Position numbers and translations under genes: made by a program. Below are positions 34,023 through 45,702 of a stretch of DNA of 64,000 bases, piece by piece; the stretch's first letter is position 1; each line of letters opens with the position of its first letter. The notes beneath the pieces were generated by a model that searched no databases, was not told where the DNA came from, and worked only from the letters and a program-made list of their open reading frames with translations. Origin of the DNA: Coriaria nepalensis (taxonomy: Eukaryota > Streptophyta > Magnoliopsida > Cucurbitales > Coriariaceae); contig CP114481.1 in the NCBI GenBank assembly GCA_027186245.1, forward strand, positions 54,692,569-54,756,568. The letters run 5' to 3'.

Positions 34023-35516
34023 TCAATTTGGTTTACCATCACATAGTAAGACATAAAGCTCCATCATGAATATCTGCATGGCTGGTGCAGGCAACCAAAG
34101 CGAGATCACTGTTCCATCTTCTCCTTCGCTATTCCTAAAGGCTGTGTAAAAGGTTGGTGGTGGCAGCTCGGCTACGAAACTATCACGAGCCGTCGGTAGT
34201 CCGCCATAACAAGCCTTCCCCCACCCGAAATCGGTGTTCCTAAAACCGATCCTGGTATTATCTGTGACAAAGTAGGAGTTGGCTGTACTAAAGTCAGGTA
34301 CACTTGCTCTAGAGCTTATCACCATAAGATCTGCCGACGATTTCATATATTCTTCTGTCATATCAGTTTTAGCCCTTCTAACCAGCTCCAAGGCATACTC
34401 TATCGGATTCTGACAAAGATCTCCAGCAGTAGTGATAGCTACAACCATAGCAAATGCATTGCCGTAATACCCCAGTGGGACTAGCGGTGGGTTAAACTTG
34501 GACCGAGCTGTAACGGGGAAGTTAACCCGCACTTCTTCGCCTGGGCCTAGTTTAAGAGCTTTGGTACGCAGACGCCACATGTAGGCGGTGAGTAATTCGA
34601 ATGATGAACAATGACCAAAACTAGACGACACAGTTTCACGAAGGGAGAGTAGTTCACTCGGACCGAAGAAGAAAGAGTGGTGGGTCAGATTTTCATAACG
34701 TACGGCGTTGGCGTTAGCAACCGGATCAAATGTTCTATGAATACATGTAATTCTTGGTGGGTCTCTCGCATTAAGGAGATGTCTTTCCCATACTGGCAGG
34801 ATGGATGGCAGGCGTGCTCCTCTTGCCATCTCCCCTACCGCCGTCACGAATTGTGCTATTCCGAACCCATCACTCATGGCGTGATTAAACCGAAGGGCGA
34901 AAATGAAACCACCACATTTTAGGCGCGTCACCTATTAAACATTTAAGTTTTTATGAGGCCAACAGTCGATTTAATATATATATATCAAATCATGATTCAT
35001 AACAAGTATGTAATATGTTATAAATTGAGTACGTATATATATATATATACACACCTACATTCTCTATACCTGAATGAGTAGCAATGGGGAATTAAGGACC
35101 TCTCCAGAATGAGGAACATCAAAAAGAAGCTCCTCCATCAAACATGGCAATCGACTACTTTGAAAATCATCACCAAACTGATGAAGAGTAACGTCAGCGT
35201 CGGCCTCGATAAACATGACACCTTCACCTGTGCATTCTACGGATAGCTTGCGATTAGGACCTTCCCTGAGCCTACCAGCAAATGGGTAGTAGAACACAAG
35301 TGTTTCTGCAAGTGCTTCTCTAATGACCTTCAAAGGACATGTCCCTATCATAGATGGATCATGCCGATACAGGAGCACCAATGGAAGCTGGAGCCTGGCA
35401 CAGGGTTGGTCATCAATATCTGAAAGTTGCTTAAACTCGTGCGGTGTCGGCTTCGACGGAGCCACCAGTTCTGGCTGGCCTCGCCTTACTGTGAAAGTAA
35501 GAGAGTCATGAGACAT
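34023..35516 (-). CDS. BAHD alcohol acyltransferase (copy 4, intact, two exons)
   Basis: Exon 1 is 35070-35516 and exon 2 is 34023-34931. They join in frame to 451 codons. The intron (34932-35069) lies between LLLIQ and VTRLKC, the usual place for this clade. HAMSD is at residues 166-170, and the DFGWG motif is intact in exon 2. The sequence resembles benzyl alcohol O-benzoyltransferase and related ester-forming enzymes, but is clearly different from copy 1, with a shorter C-terminus lacking the SAL end. The enzyme should be active; the substrate is unknown. It is inverted relative to copies 1-3. Confidence 0.92.
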
Positions 35517-35602
35517 AATTTTATGCTAGATAGGTTTAGATAGATGTTTAAGATGTAGAACTCTGAAACAAATGTGGGGAGATAGTGTTGACGGTGGGTT
35601 TT

Positions 35603-35610
35603 AATTTATA
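35603..35610 (-). promoter_or_regulatory. TATA box of BAHD copy 4
   Basis: TATAAATT on the minus strand about 90 bp upstream of the ATG, the same spacing as in copy 1. Confidence 0.55.
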
Positions 35611-36693
35611 GACACTGGAAAATGAATATGAGATCAATGGGTTGTTGCTTGTGGTCTGGTCTCTAGGTCGTTGGCGGCTTACATGATAAAAGTGCCTTTT
35701 ATCTGTGTGTATTACATGTTGCTTTGTTTATCAGTGCATTCTAAAATTTATGCTAAATTAGTATTATGTTTAATTAATCACATGCTCATAATACGTATTT
35801 TGAGAAGGTCAGATAATGATCAGTGCAATATTCGTCTATATATGCACGTTTTACATGAATGGAATAAGTTATATATAGTCTTCATTAAAAGTATATATTA
35901 AAAGTATATATTAAAAGTATATATTGAAAGTATATAGTAGAGGGTCAGGTCCTAGTGTTGTAAAATATCACTAGTGTTGTAAAATTTATGCCGCATACGG
36001 CCCCACCCCTAAATTATTGGAGAGTTTGATCCCAAATTGAATACCTTATGTTCATCAAATTATATTCTTGAAAATTAGGAGAGAAAAAAATAGAAATATT
36101 AAATAGAGATAAAGAATTATGAAGAGATTAAGTATAAGAATATATAATAAGAGAGAGAATTATAAAAAATAAATAAAATGTGAAGAAGGTGAAGGTGTAG
36201 GATGAAGAGGGAGAAAGTTAACTTAAAAATGTAGGATTGGGATATATCACATATAGACAACATGACATTTCTTTAAACCAGCACCGGCCGAGGATTCTGA
36301 TAATAAGTTATCAGAACAAGATTTTCAAGTCCAGCACCGTGAATAGCACATAGCAGAGCTGCGCCCAATACACCGGCAACTCTTATTATCATATGAAATG
36401 AAACCCTTGGACAAAAAGGATGAATCAAAATATAGCTGCTAAACCAAAACTTGGTACAAAGAACCAATCAGACTGACCTAGTCGATAAATCAGAAATACG
36501 TAAACAAAAACAGCAATTGGAGAAACAAGCTAAAACCGTGCCCTGTAGCGATTGAAAAAGGGGAACTAATTAACAGGCTTCTAATAGTACATCTTTGAAT
36601 TCCGGATAAAACGGACTCGAGTTGTAACAAGACCAAATGGAAACACACAAAAAAAGTAGGGAAAGATGTAAAGGCCTATTTTAAATGCCCAAA
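35611..36693. other. Intergenic between BAHD copy 4 and ABCF4, with a short tandem repeat
   Basis: At 35884-35935 the unit AAAAGTATATATT is repeated about four times. At 35952-35985 CTAGTGTTGTAAAAT occurs twice. The right part (36240-36693) should be the ABCF4 3' UTR. The open frames here are not family-like. Confidence 0.6.
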
Positions 36694-38874
36694 TCAATCA
36701 TCAACCTCAGCTTTAATCTCTCTTTGCAGTTCATCCTTATACTCCTCAAAAGTACCTGGGAAATTCCTCACAGTTCCATCCTCCACCACCCAAATCTCGC
36801 TCTTCTCTTCATCCTCACAAACCCGTGATATCAGCCTTGAATCGTGACTGACTAAAACAACCCCACCAGTAAACTCATCAAGAGCATCTGCCAAAGCATC
36901 AATACTCTGCATATCCAAATGATTTGTCGGCTCATCCAAAAGTAAAATATGTGGATTGGACATGGAAATTGAGGTGAAGACAACTCTAGCTTTCTGCCCA
37001 CCGGATAATTTCGCAATAGGGGTCAGATGATTATGGCTAGGCAGCCCGAATTTCCCCAATTTGCCCCTAACGGCCTCTTGCTTGCTAAGTCCTTCTTGTT
37101 CCGGATGAAGCCGGAGAAGATACTGAACAGGCGTTTCCTCCATAGTCAAAAGGTCCACAAAATGTTGTGAATATCGCCCAATCCTCAACTTCTGACTCCG
37201 CCTAGCTTCACCTTCTGTTGGATTCAAATCTCCGGCTAGGAGATTTAGGAGAGTTGACTTTCCAGCTCCGTTGGGTCCCACAATGGCAACACGGGTCCCC
37301 ATGTCAATACCCACATCTACATCAGAGAGTCGGAAATCTAGCCGGTTTGGATAACTAAAGCTGACTTCAATTAACTGCAAGAGTGGTGGGGTCAGCTCAG
37401 TAGGTTCTGGAAAGTGGAACGCCACACTATAGTCCCTCCATTTCTTAGGAGCCTCTGGAATAGGCTCGTCTTCGTCGACCTTATTCTTAGCCTTACTCTT
37501 TGATGTTTCTTTAGCAGAAAACTTGGCTCGATCCTTCACCTTCTCCTGTTGAGCCCTGTTACCTGATCTCTTAGCAGCTTTTACCTGCTTGTCATAAATT
37601 TCGAATTTCTTATTCACCTCTTTACGACGCTGTTCATACCCACTTTCGAAATCATCAAAGTTTCCTCGATAGAAGTGGAGCTTGAGATCATGGAGATGGA
37701 TGATTTCAGTGCATACAGTGTTGAGGAAATCCCTGTCATGTGAGACAACAACAAGGGTCTTCTTCCACCTGCATAAGTACTCCTCTAACCAAAGAACAGC
37801 CCTAAGGTCAAGATGGTTAGTGGGTTCATCCAACAGTAAGAGTGTAGGTTGTACAAAAAGTGCCCTAGCCAATGAAATCCTCATCCTCCATCCACCACTA
37901 AAAGATCGGGTTGGTCGGCCCTGCATGTCTTTTGTAAATCCCAAACCGGCAAGAATTTTCGATGCTTGGGCCTCAGCTGCATCAGACCCCAAGATCTGAA
38001 GCTGATCATATAATTCAGCTAGCTTCTCTCCAGAATCATTATCATCATCTTCTTCTTCCTCAGCAGCAGTGGAAGAACTCTGCAAAGCGGCGACTTCTTC
38101 TCTGAGCTTGACCAGCTCTTCATTAGCCGAAACAACTGCTTGAATAGCACTTCTATCATCACCCACCACTTCTTGTTCCACCAAAAGCACGTCGATATTC
38201 TTAGGTACAGGGATCTTCCTCCAAGCAATAAGCTTTAATAACGTAGATTTCCCCATTCCGTTGGGCCCCACTAAACCATACCTCTTCCCATGAGATATTT
38301 TCACCGATGTATTCTTTAAGAGCTCTTTACCCCGAGCTGAAACAGAGAAATTCTCAATCGTTATATCTTTGACGTTGGCATCAACTTCATTTTCACCGTC
38401 AAGAACTGAAGCTCGGCTTCCAATAACCACGGTAAAGGCATCATGGTCGTCTCTTAAAGCGTCCTGTTTTGCCAGCTCAGCAACATGGGCAGCAAGCAAG
38501 TCTTTCTTTTCTCTTTTCTTCACCTCTTTGTCGGTTATTGAACCACCAAGTGGTTTCAAGTCGAGCTTTTCTTGCCGTCTTTTCTGCAAGTCATGTTGCT
38601 CTTCTTCGGATGGAGAAAGTTCATCCTCGTCATCAGAGGGAGGGAGGTCAATATCGGCATAAGATGCAACTTTTGGCGCAGCTTTTTCTCGAGGCCTAGA
38701 TGTAGTACTTGAAGAGGATGAAGTACTCTTCTTAGATTTTTCGGGTTTCTTATCCATGCTGGAAAGCATTTCAGAGACGGAAAGCTTCTTCTCCTTCCCA
38801 TCTTTGGAAACATCTTTACTGCTCACTTTGCCTTTAGTGGGTGCAGCGCCTTCGTCTGTTTTCTTCCTTCCCAT
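36694..38874 (-). CDS. ABCF4: ABC transporter F family protein, GCN20-type (ABCF4)
   Basis: Single coding exon of 726 codons from the ATG at 38874 (MGRKKTDEGA). ABCF proteins have two ATPase cassettes and no membrane part. They bind ribosomes, and yeast GCN20 helps GCN1/GCN2 sense uncharged tRNA. The N-terminus is lysine/serine-rich and acidic (PPSDDEDELSPSEEE). Cassette 1 has GPNGMGKST (about residue 200), FSGGWRMR and LLLLDEPTNHLD (near 345). Cassette 2 has GPNGAGKST (about 530), LSGGQKAR and LLLLDEPTNHLD (near 645). A basic linker lies between them. Features and length fit the Arabidopsis ABCF4/GCN4 group. Upstream in-frame codons 38875-38934 are spliced-leader or intron sequence, not coding. 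Confidence 0.93.
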   Translation of the reverse strand: MGRKKTDEGAAPTKGKVSSKDVSKDGKEKKLSVSEMLSSMDKKPEKSKKSTSSSSSTTSRPREKAAPKVASYADIDLPPSDDEDELSPSEEEQHDLQKRRQEKLDLKPLGGSITDKEVKKREKKDLLAAHVAELAKQDALRDDHDAFTVVIGSRASVLDGENEVDANVKDITIENFSVSARGKELLKNTSVKISHGKRYGLVGPNGMGKSTLLKLIAWRKIPVPKNIDVLLVEQEVVGDDRSAIQAVVSANEELVKLREEVAALQSSSTAAEEEEDDDNDSGEKLAELYDQLQILGSDAAEAQASKILAGLGFTKDMQGRPTRSFSGGWRMRISLARALFVQPTLLLLDEPTNHLDLRAVLWLEEYLCRWKKTLVVVSHDRDFLNTVCTEIIHLHDLKLHFYRGNFDDFESGYEQRRKEVNKKFEIYDKQVKAAKRSGNRAQQEKVKDRAKFSAKETSKSKAKNKVDEDEPIPEAPKKWRDYSVAFHFPEPTELTPPLLQLIEVSFSYPNRLDFRLSDVDVGIDMGTRVAIVGPNGAGKSTLLNLLAGDLNPTEGEARRSQKLRIGRYSQHFVDLLTMEETPVQYLLRLHPEQEGLSKQEAVRGKLGKFGLPSHNHLTPIAKLSGGQKARVVFTSISMSNPHILLLDEPTNHLDMQSIDALADALDEFTGGVVLVSHDSRLISRVCEDEEKSEIWVVEDGTVRNFPGTFEEYKDELQREIKAEVDD

Positions 38875-40880
38875 TGCAGCAATCAACCTGGTAAGGAAAA
38901 TAGTTTCATTGAGAGAATAAAGTGGAAAAGACATACCTGTGTAAGTTATTCTGATTAATCAAGCATAGTAAATAGGTACAGAAAATACACATGAATATGA
39001 ACGATTGTTTTATAAGTCCCCTTGACTACTTTTTCATATCAAGATTTAATGTTTTTTATTAAAAGAAGTTATTTCAACTAGAAGAGCAAACAGAATATCC
39101 ACAGTCCAACATCAAATAGAACAATGCTTACGAAGAATCAGGATTGAAAAAGTTGATAACGCTTAAGAACAATTCAGATTTCAGAAAGTGGAAGGTTCAA
39201 TGAAACCTTAACCGAGACTATGAATCTCAACCGCGCATCTATGTCTATACAAACCCCAAATAATATCTTCAGGAAACAATTTAATCTTGAGCCAGACCAC
39301 AAGACCAGGATTCAGACTGATAATCCAGACCACATAAATAGAACAAAAAACATTTACTTCTTAAACCTTAATGAGCTAAAATCACGCCCTAAACAACCCA
39401 TTAAGCAAAAGCAAGAACCAACCCATATTTCAGACATCCATCATAACAAAAATCATATAGTAGCAATCACGCGTTAAGAAATTCAAGATATTAAGAAACG
39501 AATTGTCCGAAGCGAAATCCAATCGAACACGCAAAAAAGTTAGATTGAAATAACAAAGACCAAGCAGGCAGCTCAATTCAAAACTAGGAAACAGCAAGCA
39601 TCGCAGCGAAAATAAATGGAGAAAACAAGGAATAGAAAACATATGACGAAGATGAATCGAGTATGGTCATGTTTCTTTCCAGATTGTGAAGCACTTCTCC
39701 TCCTTCCGTTGTACGTATACTAATGGTGAAAACATAAACAAGAAAACTTTTCATAACCCAACCGTGTCAAAGTATAGATCCATACAAAAGCATAACAACA
39801 CATAACAAAGACTTCATACACAAAATCCATTAATACACCAACTTTACATAAGAATCCCTTAAAATAAACAAAGTGTTCCAGCAAGAGTTGCATGGAAATA
39901 GTCAAAGGTAGTTATCCATTTTCTTCTTGCCAAGCTTAGACGGGCCATTCAAGCAAACTGTGAAAACAAGGAAGTAATGATGATTCTAGCTTTGTAATAT
40001 CAATGATATGAATTAGCAACTTTTGACAAAGAGATGAAACAAATAAAGTCCAATCTCAACAAGCAATAAACAAATGCAAGCATAAAGAAATAGTTTTCAA
40101 ACTGACTATTGTTGGAAATCGAATTCATCATAGGTGCAACATACAAGTATAAATAAAGGACGACAAAATGCACAGCATCATGAAATCATTGAAATGTAAA
40201 ACCCAAATGGATTGATGGGGGCAAAAAAGCATCACAGGTGCAACATACAAGCATATATACTTACTATTGTATATATACATATAAATTAAAAAATTTAAAC
40301 AAAGAGAAAGGCATGATATAGAAAAGATCAAAGAAAACAGAGAGAAAAAAAGGCAATAGTAAGTAAACACCACAGGTTATAAACAAGAGATTTTGATGTT
40401 GTAAACAAGCTCATAATCACAGAGAACTAACCAAAAAGAAGAACACGAAAGCCAGCTCAAATTAACAGGTTATATTCAATCTTCAGAACCTCAGAAGCAG
40501 AGAACCCTATAAATTAACAAAAAAAAAAAAAAATTAACAGCTGAAATCGAACAAGTTTCAGTGAGAAATCTTACAAAGAATAAAGAGGACAAGATCCTTC
40601 ACAAAACCCCATGTAGATGTAATAAACAAACAGAAGCAATAGAATTAAACAGAAGAAATGAAATTCTTCTCTTCTTTTCGACGAAAGAAACAGAAACGAA
40701 CCAAAAAAAAAGGAAAAGGAAATAATCAGAAATGGAAAGAAGAAGGGGAAGAAACGAAAGAATGAATGAGTACTTACTCGATTTTGGTCTGAAACTTCTT
40801 ATCTGGAAGTGGAAGAACGTGACTGATGGGAGAAGGGAGTTGTCTGATGAGAAGGAGGGGGGGGGGGGGGGGGGTTGGAG
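38875..40880 (-). promoter_or_regulatory. ABCF4 leader with a long 5' UTR intron
   Basis: An acceptor (TTACCAG) lies 13 bases before the ATG (intron end at 38888). A leader exon of about 80-100 bases ends at a GTAAGTAC donor at 40777. The predicted leader intron is about 1.89 kb, unusual in size and typical of introns that boost expression. It has many short open frames, none family-like. A 25-base phrase (CATCA-AGGTGCAACATACAAG) occurs at 40126 and again at 40230. The leader exon starts in or near the poly-C/poly-G tract. Confidence 0.6.
40857..40874 (+). repeat. Poly-G tract at the ABCF4 leader start
   Basis: Eighteen G residues on the plus strand (poly-C in the ABCF4 transcript) at the probable transcript start. 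Confidence 0.8.
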
Positions 40881-42098
40881 AGAAGTATTTATTTTAGAGG
40901 AATTAAACAGTAATTATTTATTTAATTTATGAATACTTTATTATTATTTAAATCAAATAATAAGATGAAATGAAAACAAAAAATAAAATCGAATCACTAG
41001 GCAAGAATTAGAAGTTGTTTAGTATTAGTGTTGCTGTTGCGGTTGGGGTTGCGGGAATCCAATCCTCCTTTCTGTTTCCGTGACGTGTATGCTCCTACAG
41101 TACTGGATTTGCCGATTTGGGTTCTCTTCGGTCACTGGGCCTCATTATTGGGCTTGGCTAGTTATTGGGCCTTTACTGTGTCGGTCCAAAGTATTTACAG
41201 AATTTTTGAGCCCCGAGATGGGCAAACTGCAGTCTATATATTCAAATCGCCTTGTTGGGCCTCATTATCTATTTTTGATCAAATGGAAGACGAGAATTTG
41301 AAAATTTTGGCAGGAATTACAATTTTATATGTCTGCTTAATCAATAAGTAGCCTACAACCTTTGATTTTCTCCGGTCAAAGTTCAAAGAGATGGTCAAAA
41401 ATCTAAATCAATAGAAATGAAAACTTAGTCTAAAACGATATATTATATATATATATATGTATATGGATGTTTTATACTTGTTACTTAGTTTGAGTTGACT
41501 TGACAGACTACGTTCCACGTGTACAATGATATTGACATGTATCAAATTAAATTAAGATAAGACTATTATTTATCATTAAATATACTTTATTTAAAATTTA
41601 TCTATATTTAATTTTCCTTTTTATTTATCAATTTCATAATATATTGGGCCTAATATCTCACCTTTCGGCCCAAAAATAAATTATAAATTAAGATATGGAT
41701 ATAGAAATATAGAGAAATTTAATTTTCTTAATTTGTAATAATAAATTGGTAAACCGTGGATGGAATATTCCGAGATTCCAAACTCAACGTTAAAGGAAAG
41801 CATATATGTATTAATTGAAGGCGTTGAACGACAAGACAGGAAGAATGCGATTATCTGCAATGCTAATCACTGACGTCTGGTTTCCCGCGTCCCAACTGTG
41901 TTTACACTTTACAATAAGAAAATAACGGATACTGTTAAATAACGGCGACGTGAAAAGGGTGTAGTGATTAAAGAATAAAAGAAAATTAAGTACGTACGAG
42001 GGGGGTAGGTTAGGGCCGGGGGAGCATTGTACCCAACTACGGTTATTGCGTTGCGTGGGAATTGGCTGATAGAGACGACACCGTACTGGCACCGCTCT
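40881..42098. promoter_or_regulatory. Divergent intergenic region with site II clusters
   Basis: Lies between ABCF4 (minus) and the LEA-like gene (plus). TGGGCC/TTGGGCY motifs occur at about 41136, 41151, 41166 and 41255 and at 41643-41672. AT-rich DNA and a (TA)n run near 41440 lie between. Open frames at 41028-41351 overlap the motifs and look like chance. Confidence 0.5.
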
Positions 42099-42107
42099 TT
42101 ATAAAAA
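42099..42107 (+). promoter_or_regulatory. TATA box of the LEA-like gene
   Basis: TTATAAAAA followed by GGGG lies about 170 bp upstream of the ATG. A TTTC-rich leader (42165-42185) is between them. Confidence 0.6.
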
Positions 42108-42271
42108 GGGGATTTGTTTTGTGAATTGATTTATCTTCTCAGGCGATAACTGCTTGCTTAACTGCTTCTTTCTTTCTTTCTTTCTCTGAGTTTTTCCTTT
42201 TCCGGTCATTGAGGTTCTACTCTCTCTGCTACTTTTACTTACCACCTTTCAGTTCAGAGCGACGATTTTGT

Positions 42272-44953
42272 ATGGCCGCCGCCAATTCGAATAGCGCAAG
42301 AGGAATTGCTAGCTTGGGAAAGCGAGTTGTTGACAAGATCTGGACACGTGATCCGCCACCTTGTCTGTCTTATCTCTCTCCTGCCTCGGTTCTGACCTTC
42401 AGGTAGGTTTCTCTGCTTCTTTCTCGTTTTCTTTTTAGTTAATAATCATGCCGGAAATTTTTTTTCTGCAAATGCTTTGTGACTATTGGAGTTCTCTCCA
42501 ACTGATTGATTTTCTGGTTGTTCTACTTGATTAGTCGCGTCTCTGAATTTGTGATGCTTGAACTTCTGCTGATTATTAAAGTGTTTTAGACTTATTTGAC
42601 GTGAGTTCAGGGAAATGTGTTTCTACGAGTTCCTTCTTTGTTTGGATGGGAGGAAAAAAGATAACAGAAAAAGAAGAGAGAGAAAGAGTGAGAATCGATG
42701 CCAGCTGGCGAAGTTTCTATTTCAGAATCGCCTTCTTTTATCTACGGATTTCTCTGCTTCTTATACAATTTTCAGAAGATTTAGAGAGTTCATGTGTGCG
42801 CTTCACAAAGCGGATTCAGATCACCACTTGTTTTTTTTTAACTCTCGATTTATTCCTAAATTGATCTTATTCATTACCGCCATGTCTCTGCTTATAGTGA
42901 TTGTAGTCTCTCTCTTTTGTTTGTTTTTTCCCCCCTTATCCTAGCCCTTGATGATCAGGGCTGATCTTCCCCACCGCTTCTGGATTAATTAAAAACTCTT
43001 TCAATTTCAATTTCCGTTCTTTTTTTTTTTTTAACGTTTCTTTCTTACAATCTCGGATTGGATGCTGGAAATGGTAAAGAGATAATCAATTATCTTTTTA
43101 TATTTCCTGATGGTGTCGTACATCCCGCAGTGTAATCTTGCAGTGGGTAAGGATAGAGACAAGCCAACATGGCCATATAGCGTGGTTCAGTAGGGCTACT
43201 CCTGTAATTTCCCATTCGTATCCTTTTCTAACTTTTTCGTCGTTTCTTTCTTCTACCCATTGCCTGCCTGCCTTTCCGGATTGAAGGCTGTCTATCCATT
43301 TTTTACGATGAAAACAAGGCTAGCAGTTAGAATTTCTTAATCAAGTTTTATTGGGAGATCAAGATACCTACACGTAATTATATTGATATTAGTCGCTTTC
43401 TTCTTAATCTCCTAATATTCTACTTTGTAACTGTGTTCAAATTAGGATTTTCTTAAAACTCCTTTTGATTTTTTTAAAACTTTTTTTGTACCTAAAATAA
43501 TAGCAAGTGAACCTGGGTAGATAGATGACATTAGGTCATAGATCTAAAGACCACTGCCATCCATTCAATATAGTTGACCAAGTGTTGGCCTGACCTTTCC
43601 TATGTCACCACATGGCATCAAACAGTCAGTGAAACCACGAGAGAGTTCTTTACACAAGCTATATAGGAAGAAATATCGTCTATTTTTCAGTTTAGAGTTC
43701 AGACATTAGACATCAAATATTGTTATCTAACTTATCTGTCGATGGGTTCGTATGTTTAAGCACACAGAATCAATTATGTGATGGGACACTGCACTATGAT
43801 GGTTGTTGCGTCGGTTGCATGTCTCTTCATAAATTGATTAATTAATTCCCTTGATTTTCCTTTTCTTTTACTATCATATTTGATGGGAATCAATTCCCTT
43901 GATTTTCCTTTTCTTTTATTATCATATTTGATGGGTGACAATTAATCTCTCACTTCCCCTATTCACCCACATGGGAATTGGGATTTGCAATAAACACCGA
44001 CCCTGAACCAAATCTCATCGTTTTAAGGGTTAGATTAGACATTTTGTTAGTCAACTTCTTCAGTGAAGTGTACCCTTGAACTATGTTAAAAGTAACATGC
44101 TTTGATGCTTATGATTTTACATAGGAAATATTTGAAAGGGTATATCCGAAATTAGAGGCGGAATCTGAACTCGTAAGCATGATTTTAATCTCGTATCTGT
44201 TCTTTCTTTCTTAAATAGTAAATACTACCTCGTTTGGTTAAAAAAAAAAAGGGCACGACTCTTGTACTGATTAGCCAAAAAAAAAGAAGAAGCTCTTGTA
44301 CTGCATTAAGTCCTTGTTTTTATATCAACACTTTTTTAAAGTGCAAAACAACACTCTTTACATGATATCTGTAACTTCCGTCATTATCTTCTGATGTTTT
44401 TTTTTTTTAAGTAAAATAAGTTGTGTTTTTGGTGTCAGTCGTGTGACTGTGGGTGGCGAATTCTACAAGGACTTGAACACTGGTCGTGTTGGAATTGAGG
44501 AGTCTGACTAGCTTGCACAATAACTAGATGAAAGAATAATATGCGGAAAAAAAGCATCTCTTGCATGTTCTAAAATCTGAGGGACAATATCGATGTCTTC
44601 GTGATGTTTGTTGTTGTTTTTTTTACGATCATCATATCAAGCAACAATATATTCCTTTTTTAATAACAAATCTATCTGCAAACAGGAGAGCTGCTCACAC
44701 ATCAGTGTACGACAAGAACCCGGAGGAGCAGGTCCGCCCAAGTGTGGTTCCGGACCATGTGATTCAGCCTCTATCTGAAGAGTACTGGGCCCCACACCCA
44801 CAAACTGGGGTATTCGGGCCACCCAAAGATCACGGTGGCGCTGCCGGAGTCCACACTGCTGATGGTGGCGGACAGGATTCAGTTTTGGAGCAACAGGCTT
44901 GGTTTCGTCCCACTAGTCTCGAGGACTTGGAGAAGCCTCACCACCATAACTAA
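42272..44953 (+). CDS. Small LEA-like organellar protein (At5g17165/At3g03150 type)
   Basis: Two exons, 42272-42402 and 44686-44953, joined in frame to 132 codons; the intron is about 2.28 kb. The N-terminus [20 protein letters not shown] looks like a mitochondrial leader. The body has [40 protein letters not shown] and TGVFGPP, the conserved core of small plant proteins annotated as late-embryogenesis-abundant or stress-related. The C-terminus is rich in G, D and H. The molecular role is not known for the family. An alternative terminal exon may lie in the intron (see 44439-44511). Family assignment is moderate; the gene itself looks sound. Confidence 0.8.
43844..43936 (+). repeat. Tandem duplication (about 48 bp, two copies) in the LEA-like intron
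   Basis: AATTCCCTTGATTTTCC, a TTTTCTTTTA/TT run and ATCATATTTGATGGG occur twice in direct succession with one or two differences. Confidence 0.9.
44439..44511 (+). CDS. Candidate alternative terminal exon of the LEA-like gene
   Basis: Inside the long intron, after a T-rich tract and GTGTCAG acceptor, an open stretch joins exon 1 in the correct phase. It encodes [20 protein letters not shown] plus three residues and ends in TAG at 44509. The product would be 67 residues, sharing the leader with the main form but replacing the LEA core. Codon use and amino-acid mix look coding. It is followed by AATAAC/AATAAT words that could serve polyadenylation. No transcript evidence is available here. Confidence 0.45.
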
Positions 44954-45702
44954 CAACCTGATAATATAAGGTTTTCAAAAATCGTCCACACTTCATATAA
45001 ATACTATATATAGACCAGTAGACGATTACAAGGAAGCCGCATAATATACAAATAAATAAAGTGAAGGTGTGTCATACTGGGGTGTTTCCTGACATGCTAG
45101 CTTAGCAGAACAGCTTTAATATCCTCTGCCTTAATATCCTGTCATGAATTTAGTAATGTAAGTTTGGTTGTGGTCTACTCTCTTACTATGCTTTTGTACA
45201 CGGATGCATCGGTTTTATGTGCTATGAATGATCTTTGTAACTTCTCTCTCGCCTCCTCCTCATAATCTACTACTACTACTACTTACTACAATTCAACCAT
45301 GATTCTGTTCAAGGGTTAGAGGCTAGCAATGCAGAGTTGAGCATCTCTCTAGCCTTCCTATCTGGTGTGCAACCTTCACTCTCCGTTTGCTTATATATTT
45401 CTGGCACCGGCCAATTACCATATGCTTATTAGCGAGTATAAAAATGGTGTACCTGTCTTATGTCTATTTCGAAGGATATTGACACACCTTATCAATCTTC
45501 CTTGCTCGTATAAACGCCTTCATAAGCGTAATATATGTAACAACACCGGGACTAATACCCTGGACGAGAAAATAGGTAAGAAACTAAAAGCATAATCATA
45601 TACCAAAACCAAAACCATAATTTCATCCAACACATCAACCAATTTTCAATACTGAAAAAACGATCTTTCTTAGGATAGAAACGTAGGGAAGAGACAACTT
45701 AC
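44954..45702. other. Intergenic 3' of the LEA-like gene
   Basis: Holds the 3' UTR of the LEA-like gene and AT-rich DNA. The open frame at 45365-45595 has no recognisable feature. Confidence 0.5.

Noticed and set aside
38875..38934. Twenty extra in-frame codons before the ABCF4 start
   Set aside because: They include the splice acceptor of the leader intron, and the family starts at MGRKK.
41028..41351. Plus-strand open frame of 107 codons
   Set aside because: It covers the repeated TGGGCC motifs of an intergenic region, has no family features, and a competing frame is equally open.
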